Shown piece by piece: positions 59,008 through 64,000 of a stretch of DNA of 64,000 bases. Below the pieces are notes generated by a model that saw only the letters and a list, made by a program, of their open reading frames with translations, did no database searches and was not told the DNA's origin. This DNA comes from 67-14 sp020438345 (GTDB lineage: Bacteria; Actinomycetota; Thermoleophilia; Solirubrobacterales; 70-9): contig CALMSY010000026.1 in assembly GCA_937872475.1 (NCBI GenBank), positions 109,124 to 173,123 of the forward strand, read 5' to 3'. Numbering within the stretch: position 1 is the first letter of the stretch; each line of letters starts with the position of its first letter. Both the position numbers and the translations under genes were made by a program.

Positions 59008-60180
59008 GTGACAGTAGAAGCGCAGATTGCGGCGGGTAGACGGGAAATCTTCGAGCCCGAACATGACGATTACCGGGAAAGCTTCAGACGGTTTCTGCAG
59101 GCGGAAGTGGTACCGGACTTCGAGGAGTGGTCGAGGAAGGAACTGGTCCCTAAGGAGCTGTTCACCAAATGCGCCGAGTACGGGTTCCTTGCGATGGACG
59201 TACCGGAAGAGTTCGGTGGAAGTGGTGTGGAGGACTGGCGCTTCAATGTGGTCGTGGCCGAGGAATCGGTCTGGGCGGGAGTCGCCGATGCGATGGCCGG
59301 TCCGACGCTTCACTCCGATGTGGTTCTGCCCTACATCCTGACCTCGGCAGACGAGGAGCAGCGGAAGCGATGGTTGCCGGGCATTGCTTCCGGTGAGAAG
59401 GTTCTGGCGGTTGCGATGACCGAACCGGGTACCGGCTCCGACCTCGCGGCGATTTCGACCCGGGCCAGGAAGGATGGCGACGGCTGGGTGTTGAACGGAG
59501 CCAAGACGTTCATCACAAACGGGATCAACGCTGACCTGGTTGTGGTCGCTGCCCGCACCTCGGATGATCCTCACGGTGGCCTTTCGCTCTTCGTAGTGGA
59601 AAGCGAAGTCGAGGGTTTCGACAAGGGCAAGCAGATCGGGAAACTCGGCCAGCATGCCTCGGATACCGCGGAGCTGTTCTTCAACGATGCCTGGGTACCG
59701 TCGGCGAACATGCTCGGGGAAGAAGGATCCGGGTTCCTGCAGCTGGTTTCGCGGTTGGTTCCGGAACGCCTGACCCTCGCGGTCTCTTCCATGGCCGGTT
59801 GTGAGGCGGCCCTGGCGATGACAGTTGAATACGTGAAGGAACGCAAGGCCTTTGGCAAGCCGATCGGCAAGTTCCAGAATTCACGTTTCGTTCTGGCCGA
59901 GTTGCGGACCGAAATCGAGATCGGCCGTTGCTTCATCGACCGCTGCATTGCGCGCTACCTTGAAGGCACCTGCACGGTCGAGGAAGCAGCGATGGCAAAG
60001 TGGTGGACCACGGAACTTCTCTGCAAGACAACCGATGCCGGAGTTCAGCTGCATGGCGGCTACGGCTACACGACCGAGTATCCGATCGGCAAGGCATGGG
60101 TTGATGCGAGGGTCGGAAAGATCTACGCCGGAACCAACGAAATCATGAAAGAACTGATCGGCAAGACGATGGGTCTTTGA
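59008..60180 (+). CDS. Acyl-CoA dehydrogenase
   Basis: The 390-residue flavoprotein matches acyl-CoA dehydrogenases: the N-terminal helices, the beta domain with MTEPGTGSDLAAISTRA and GAKTFITNG, and the C-terminal helical domain with YVKERKAFGKPIGKFQ and QLHGGYGYTTEYPIGKAWVDARV. The position of the MCAD catalytic Glu is Ala (IYAGTNEI), the arrangement seen in long-chain and isovaleryl enzymes that use a Glu elsewhere. GTG at 59008 has GGAGAGG upstream. It converges on the ImmA-like gene. Confidence 0.92.
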   Translation: MTVEAQIAAGRREIFEPEHDDYRESFRRFLQAEVVPDFEEWSRKELVPKELFTKCAEYGFLAMDVPEEFGGSGVEDWRFNVVVAEESVWAGVADAMAGPTLHSDVVLPYILTSADEEQRKRWLPGIASGEKVLAVAMTEPGTGSDLAAISTRARKDGDGWVLNGAKTFITNGINADLVVVAARTSDDPHGGLSLFVVESEVEGFDKGKQIGKLGQHASDTAELFFNDAWVPSANMLGEEGSGFLQLVSRLVPERLTLAVSSMAGCEAALAMTVEYVKERKAFGKPIGKFQNSRFVLAELRTEIEIGRCFIDRCIARYLEGTCTVEEAAMAKWWTTELLCKTTDAGVQLHGGYGYTTEYPIGKAWVDARVGKIYAGTNEIMKELIGKTMGL

Positions 60181-60192
60181 CCCGGCGCGTGG

Positions 60193-60717
60193 CTAACTGC
60201 CGCTTTCGATTACCGACCGGAGGCGGTGGTTCATTGCCTTGGAGGAGCAGTTGAACCGGGCGCAGAGCTCGGCCGTGTCGTCACCCAGGTTCGCGTGTTC
60301 AGCACGGACCAGGTATGCGGGCATCAGCATCGCCGCGGCGAAGGCATTGGCTTCTTCCTCGGTCACGGGGATTGGTGGCCGGGTCTCGTCGTCAAGTTCC
60401 AGAAGGGTTTCCGGATCGTCCACCTGCGCGGTCCGGCAGAACAATGATTTCGGTCCGGTCCGGTGAAGTTCCCAGTGGCCGAGTTCGTGGCAGATGGTGA
60501 AACGCCGCCTGCCGGGCCAGCGATCGGCTTCCTCCTTGTTCACCCAGATCTCACCGGGGCCGGTGAGGAGCAGTCCGGAGAGCGTCCCGTCGGTGTCCGG
60601 GGCGCCCGGGGCTGAACTCAGGTCCTCGACCAGCCGGACCCGCAGGCCGTAGATCGAGTCGACGATGTCTTCGACCGGCACCGGAAGGCTCTCCCCGTCC
60701 CAGATGTATGCCGGCAC
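60193..60717 (-). CDS. ImmA/IrrE family metallopeptidase
   Basis: The protein is 174 residues from GTG 60717, with the zinc motif HELGH at residues 77-81 (TICHELGHWELH) and a further acidic third-ligand region in EEEANAFAAAMLMP. ImmA/IrrE peptidases cleave HTH repressors (ImmR, DdrO) and so release a regulon. In-frame coding-like sequence continues upstream for 28 codons without ATG, GTG or TTG, up to a CTG at 60801 that overlaps the previous stop as CTGA. It lies at the end of the sigma/HTH-like operon. Confidence 0.85.
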   Translation of the reverse strand: MPAYIWDGESLPVPVEDIVDSIYGLRVRLVEDLSSAPGAPDTDGTLSGLLLTGPGEIWVNKEEADRWPGRRRFTICHELGHWELHRTGPKSLFCRTAQVDDPETLLELDDETRPPIPVTEEEANAFAAAMLMPAYLVRAEHANLGDDTAELCARFNCSSKAMNHRLRSVIESGS

Positions 60718-60797
60718 CCTGCCGAGAATCGATTGGGTGAGGGCCTCGATCGCTTCGACATCAAGCTGGTGACTTTCAGGACCGGCTGCGCAGATGG

Positions 60798-61457
60798 TCA
60801 GTTCCCGCCGGTAAACATGCGGTCTACTTTTTCCCGTTCGGGGTCGTCGGGCTCATTTTCTCCGGCTGGCGAGTTGAAGCCCGCTTTCTCTCCATCCCGG
60901 TCAGCGACCTCGAATGGAACCGCGATGTGCGGGACTTCGCGAGCAAAAACGGCGTCTCCACGAGCTGTTGCCCCATCTCCCATCAGTTCTCCACTGTTCT
61001 TCAACGCATCTCTCCCGGAGCCGAGAATCTCTCCCAACGCGTCAAGTACCTTGTCGCTCACGCCGCTTGATTCAAGGGTTCCGTATTCCATTCCGTGGTA
61101 GTACTCGTCGACAGCTTCCCTTTGTCCCGGCACACCCAGGGTGCCGGCAAGCCGGTCGACCAGCTCGGACCGTTTGATCCTCGCCCGTTCCCGGAGCCCG
61201 GGCAGGACCACGGGCCACGTTCCCGAGACTCCGTTGAGGGCGCGGCTAAGTGACTCGACCAGACGCTCTTCCTCTGACCCGGCAAAGGCGGACGGGTCCC
61301 ATCGCCGTCCCGGCGCGCTGGCGAGATACGAGTCAATCAGCTCTTCCAGGCGCTCGCGGTCACCGGCCGGTACGCGCTTTAGGAACGGACGCGGGTCTCC
61401 CTTGCCGTCCCGCTCGGCGAAAACGTACTCGGCGAAGATCTCTTCGACGCTGGTCAT
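60798..61457 (-). CDS. HTH-like regulatory protein of the sigma/ImmA cassette
   Basis: The 219-residue protein is not recognised as a named family. It starts with an acidic segment and an amphipathic block (PRPFLKRVPAGDRERLEELIDSYLA). Residues 85-147 (LPGLRERARIKRSELVDRLAG through SSGVSDKVLDALGEILG) follow the spacing of an XRE-type helix-turn-helix. The tail after residue 160 is charged and low in order. ATG at 61457 overlaps the sigma stop, and its stop touches the ImmA frame. Its position between sigma factor and ImmA suggests it is the target of the protease or an anti-sigma-like control protein; this is inference. Confidence 0.55.
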   Translation of the reverse strand: MTSVEEIFAEYVFAERDGKGDPRPFLKRVPAGDRERLEELIDSYLASAPGRRWDPSAFAGSEEERLVESLSRALNGVSGTWPVVLPGLRERARIKRSELVDRLAGTLGVPGQREAVDEYYHGMEYGTLESSGVSDKVLDALGEILGSGRDALKNSGELMGDGATARGDAVFAREVPHIAVPFEVADRDGEKAGFNSPAGENEPDDPEREKVDRMFTGGN

Positions 61458-62092
61458 CGTCCACTCTCTTCCAGGATCCCGGTAATCCGGCCGCGAAACC
61501 GCTTCATGATCTGGTGGACGTTGGCTTCGGTCATCGGGTTCTTGTTGCCAGGCAGCAGATGGTTGACGCGTTCGGCGACAGAAGCTCCGGGGAGGCTGGT
61601 CAGCGACAGTCGAACCACAAGCGCGTGGGATTCGGAGAGGTCATCGATCGCGTTGGTGATGATCTCGGCCATTTCGACCCCGCCCACGAAGTCTTCCCCC
61701 GAGCCGAGTTCCGGGTCCCGGCTTTCGTCGTCACTACCGGACCCTGGCAAGGGCACTTCGTCCATCCGGCTTCTGCGTTCGCAGAAATCGGCGATTCGTC
61801 GCTTGGTGATCGTGTTGATCAGGTTCACCATCTCACCGGTGTATGTGCCGTCGAACCTCGCTGCCATGACATCCGTGATCACCCGCATCGCAAGGTCCTC
61901 GATGTCGTGGTCGGAATCGACCTTGAGCCGGATCCGGTTGACGATTTGGGAGTGACGACGAAAGACGAAAATTCCCAGTCCGGTCCGCATCTCGTCCTGT
62001 TGTCCCGCATCCCGGGCTGCGCTGATGTATTCGATGAGGTCATCGTCGTCCAGCAAACCGAGCTGGTTCTCGCTCTTGGGATCGAATTCCAA
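61454..62092 (-). CDS. ECF-like RNA polymerase sigma factor
   Basis: The 212-residue protein has a sigma region 2-like segment (IVNRIRLKVDSDHDIEDLAMRVITDVMAARFDGTYTGEMVNLINTITKRRIADFCERRSR) and, after an acidic linker, a region 4-like helix set (ALVVRLSLTSLPGASVAERV, then NVHQIMKRFRGRI). This is the two-domain layout of ECF sigma factors. TTG at 62092 is chosen because AGGA lies five bases upstream; the frame is open to GTG 62125. The stop overlaps the HTH-like gene (ATGA). No separate anti-sigma with a TM is seen. Confidence 0.7.
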   Translation of the reverse strand: MEFDPKSENQLGLLDDDDLIEYISAARDAGQQDEMRTGLGIFVFRRHSQIVNRIRLKVDSDHDIEDLAMRVITDVMAARFDGTYTGEMVNLINTITKRRIADFCERRSRMDEVPLPGSGSDDESRDPELGSGEDFVGGVEMAEIITNAIDDLSESHALVVRLSLTSLPGASVAERVNHLLPGNKNPMTEANVHQIMKRFRGRITGILEESGR

Positions 62093-62182
62093 TTCGTTCC
62101 TAACCGGTGGAGTCGGGCAGAACACTCCCAGGCTGACAACCCGGGAAAGCGATTGTATCGGCGGTCGCGACCGCCGTTGGTG

Positions 62183-62584
62183 TCAGGGAATGATTCCGTG
62201 CTCATCGCTGAGGCAACCAACGCAGCACCGGTCGGAAATCCATCCTGGCGTGAACATCTCACCGCAGTAGCGGCATTGGATCATCGAAGCGAGCCGTTTC
62301 TTCCGCAGGGCTTCGATGGTGGAACTCAACTCGGGCTCGGAACCCGGGGGCAGGTGCTCCACATCCCCCAGTCGCCTGACTGGATTCCCGGGAAGCCGGG
62401 CCGTGCTGTTGTTCCAGCCTGCGAACAGTCCGGCCGGGGTGACCACCACAAGGATCTCTTCAGCATCGTCGAGCCAGACCCCGTCTCCTTCCGGAAGGAG
62501 ACGGCATTGCTGAAAGACCAGTCGCAGTTCAACGGCTTCCCATTCGCCGTAACCGGGAGTTTCAAAGTTGTCCAGAACCGACAT
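62183..62584 (-). CDS. Small protein with C-terminal zinc-ribbon-like cysteines
   Basis: The 133-residue protein has a C-terminal CRYCGEMFTPGWISDRCCVGC pattern, which fits a treble-clef or zinc-ribbon site, preceded by a beta-rich N-terminal domain of about 85 residues with no recognised family. ATG at 62584. It lies 90 bases upstream of the sigma factor and 45 bases downstream of tRNA-Ala on the same strand, so it may be read through from the tRNA promoter and belong to the cassette. Function unknown. Confidence 0.6.
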   Translation of the reverse strand: MSVLDNFETPGYGEWEAVELRLVFQQCRLLPEGDGVWLDDAEEILVVVTPAGLFAGWNNSTARLPGNPVRRLGDVEHLPPGSEPELSSTIEALRKKRLASMIQCRYCGEMFTPGWISDRCCVGCLSDEHGIIP

Positions 62585-62629
62585 CCAGAAAGAAGTCAGC
62601 CACCACCAACGAACCTGACAAAGGAAAAA

Positions 62630-62702
62630 TGGAGCTAGCCGGAGTCGAACCGGCGACCTCTTGGGTGCGATCCAAGCGCTCTGCCAACTGAGCTATAGCC
62701 CC
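62630..62702 (-). tRNA. tRNA-Ala (anticodon CGC)
   Basis: The minus strand folds as a cloverleaf with acceptor GGGGCTA/TAGCTCC, anticodon stem CTTGG/CCAAG with loop ATCGCAC, and T-arm GGTTCGACTCC. The discriminator is A and CCA is not encoded. The CGC anticodon reads GCG. Confidence 0.95.
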
Positions 62703-62741
62703 GCGACCGACAAGGATACGGAGTCCCGACGTGCAAAGAAG

Positions 62742-62771
62742 TTGACGTCATGCACGATGTCCGCGTAAACC
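62742..62771 (+). promoter_or_regulatory. Possible promoter with TGACGTCA palindrome
   Basis: TTGACG at 62742-62747 and TAAACC at 62766-62771 are 18 bases apart, upstream of the acidic-protein gene at 62811. The -35 overlaps the palindrome TGACGTCA (62743-62750), and CGTGCA at 62730 pairs with TGCACG at 62751. The -10 is weak. An operator here is inferred. Confidence 0.3.
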
Positions 62772-62810
62772 GCATAGTCTTTATCCGTACCGTCAGCTAC
62801 TGAGAGACCA

Positions 62811-63803
62811 ATGGGAATTCTCGACGAAGCAATCCGGGAACACCTTGAGCTGAAACGTCAGCAAGGGGCAGATGAAAAGGAACTGAAGGGACTGGAGGAC
62901 CAAGCCTTCGGTCAGGCCGAGCGACCTGACGCAACCGCCCCTGCTGGTTCGCCGGAAGCCGAAACCCGCATCATCAGCCCTGGTTCCAGCGTTACCTCCC
63001 CGGCTGGTGAAGGCGATCAGCTTGACAAGGTTTTCGAGGAGACCCGCCGGGTCGAAGCTGACGCGGCAGCGGCCAAAGCCCGCGCGGAGGCCTCAGGGGC
63101 CGAAGCGGCTGTGGAACCACCGCCCGCAGCGGCTGAGCCGACCGATCCGGAAGCGACCTTCGCGGAACATCCTGTGCCCGAGCCACCGGCCGCTCCCGAA
63201 GAACCGTCGGCAGTGGCAGGAACCGGTGAGCAGCCAACCGTCGATTCATCCGAGGCGAAACCGGAGATTGAACCCGAACCGGTTCCGGAGGAGCCAGCCG
63301 GGGAAGGCGATGCCGGGGACCTGCTGGAAGCTGAACGCCACCACCTTTCCAGCCATCCAACCGAGCATTACGACGTTGATGCCGCGATCGCCGAAGAAGA
63401 AGAAATTGATGTCCTGAGCGAGAGTTCTCTCTCCGATGAGCTTGACCGGGCACTTGAGAGCGGCGAGGAAGCCGCTGCCGGAGGAGAGACCGTCGAGTAC
63501 GACATGTCTTCGGGGCCCGATTCCGGAGAGATCGACCTGGGCGAACCGGAGTCGGCCGAGCAAGAGGCGGCTGACAGCACGGAAGCAGTCGAAGAAGATG
63601 AAGCTGATTCGGCTGAGCTCCTTTACGAAGATGCGGCTACCGAGAATCAACCTGTTGAGGAAGCTGAAACCGAAAGTGAAGGCAACTTCTTCGATCAGGA
63701 TGATGTTCTCGAAGCAACCCCGGACTTCCTCGAAGAGACCCCGGAGCATGATCGTCTCTGGTTCGAGCAGAAGGAACCGAAGGACTTCGACTTCGGGGAC
63801 TGA
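62811..63803 (+). CDS. Highly acidic, disordered protein with conserved-looking ends
   Basis: The 330-residue protein begins MGILDEAIREHLELKRQQGAD, a helical basic/acidic start, and ends ETPEHDRLWFEQKEPKDFDFGD. Between these lies a long Glu/Asp/Ala/Pro-rich stretch with no signal peptide, TM or recognised domain. Low complexity here is amino-acid composition and not a perfect DNA repeat. It is flanked by two tRNA-Ala genes of opposite strand, which do not suggest a function. I do not assign one. Confidence 0.7.
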   Translation: MGILDEAIREHLELKRQQGADEKELKGLEDQAFGQAERPDATAPAGSPEAETRIISPGSSVTSPAGEGDQLDKVFEETRRVEADAAAAKARAEASGAEAAVEPPPAAAEPTDPEATFAEHPVPEPPAAPEEPSAVAGTGEQPTVDSSEAKPEIEPEPVPEEPAGEGDAGDLLEAERHHLSSHPTEHYDVDAAIAEEEEIDVLSESSLSDELDRALESGEEAAAGGETVEYDMSSGPDSGEIDLGEPESAEQEAADSTEAVEEDEADSAELLYEDAATENQPVEEAETESEGNFFDQDDVLEATPDFLEETPEHDRLWFEQKEPKDFDFGD

Positions 63804-63847
63804 GCCTTTGACGGCCGAGGCCTTAGAATCCTCCGGCTGTCACTAGC

Positions 63848-63920
63848 GGGGCCATAGCTCAGTTGGCAGAGCGCCTGCTTTGCAAGCAGGAGGTCGCCGG
63901 TTCGATCCCGGCTGGCTCCA
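63848..63920 (+). tRNA. tRNA-Ala (anticodon TGC)
   Basis: The plus strand folds as a cloverleaf with acceptor GGGGCCA/TGGCTCC, anticodon stem CCTGC/GCAGG with loop TTTGCAA, and T-arm GGTTCGATCCC. The discriminator is A and CCA is not encoded. Confidence 0.97.
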
Positions 63921-63945
63921 TCAAGCGGTGGATAGCATCCGGTCT

Positions 63946-64000
63946 GTGATCCGGGTAGTTCTGGCAGATGACGAAGCGCTGATAAGGAGCGGGCTTCGCA
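63946..64000 (+). CDS. Response regulator, N-terminal fragment (cut by window edge)
   Basis: GTG at 63946 opens a frame reading VIRVVLADDEALIRSGLR to the window edge. This is the first strand and acidic DDE pocket of a receiver domain, as in NarL/LuxR-type response regulators. Only 18 codons are visible, so the output domain and start are uncertain. Confidence 0.65.
   Translation, partial: MIRVVLADDEALIRSGLR

Noticed and set aside
62811..63803. Acidic protein as a non-coding or repeat-derived frame
   Set aside because: It has an ATG, an open frame of 330 codons and distinctive non-repetitive ends that low-complexity noise would not give.

Overview
The window is a chromosomal segment from a high-GC actinobacterium. 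The best guess is the Thermoleophilia (Solirubrobacterales-like), because the replication-origin order typical of actinobacteria is combined with FHA/PknB/RodA/PbpA envelope genes, frequent GTG and TTG starts, and a long GyrB. The class is inferred from gene content and was not tested phylogenetically. No phage, insertion sequence, CRISPR array or resistance island is visible, and no gene-free stretch exceeds about 215 bases.

Layout. (1) 1-6.9 kb: a cut-off ABC exporter, a YmdB-type metallophosphoesterase, an alkaline-phosphatase-fold hydrolase, a small membrane protein, an aminotransferase coupled to a D-Ala-D-Ala ligase, a DUF151 nuclease and tRNA-Ile(GAT). (2) 7-21 kb: the origin region. 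Leftward: rpmH-rnpA-yidD-yidC-khpB-rsmG-parA-parB, mostly by overlapping stop/start codons. Rightward: dnaA-dnaN-recF-dciA-gyrB-gyrA. TCCACA motifs between dnaA and dnaN mark the likely oriC, and a parS-like site lies at the rnpA/yidD junction. Genes point away from this region on both sides, as expected of an origin. (3) 21-36.7 kb: pheA, then an envelope-control block of three membrane Ser/Thr kinases, two FHA proteins, a PP2C phosphatase, RodA, a class B PBP and a second Ddl, followed by purM and uppP. (4) 36.7-47 kb: a Wzx/Wzy-type exopolysaccharide cluster with an NDP-sugar dehydratase, polymerase/ligase, flippase, three glycosyltransferases, an initiating phosphoglycosyl transferase, and two secreted or anchored proteins carrying LytR_C and FlgD-Ig-like domains. 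(5) 47-60 kb: metabolic and accessory genes (metF, DUF3105, two acetyltransferases, GH43, sugar porter, YcaQ-like glycosylase, gluQ, Nudix, a PQQ-type sugar dehydrogenase with a likely frameshift in its signal peptide, acyl-CoA dehydrogenase). (6) 60-64 kb: a compact leftward cassette of zinc-ribbon protein, ECF-like sigma factor, HTH-like protein and ImmA/IrrE metallopeptidase, next to two tRNA-Ala genes flanking a very acidic protein, and the start of a response regulator.

Functional reading. The kinase/FHA/phosphatase block, RodA-PbpA, two Ddl ligases, UppP and the polysaccharide genes together cover precursor synthesis, lipid-carrier recycling, polymerisation and phospho-control of the envelope. 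The most unusual candidate system is the sigma/HTH-like/ImmA cassette, which looks like a proteolysis-controlled transcription switch.
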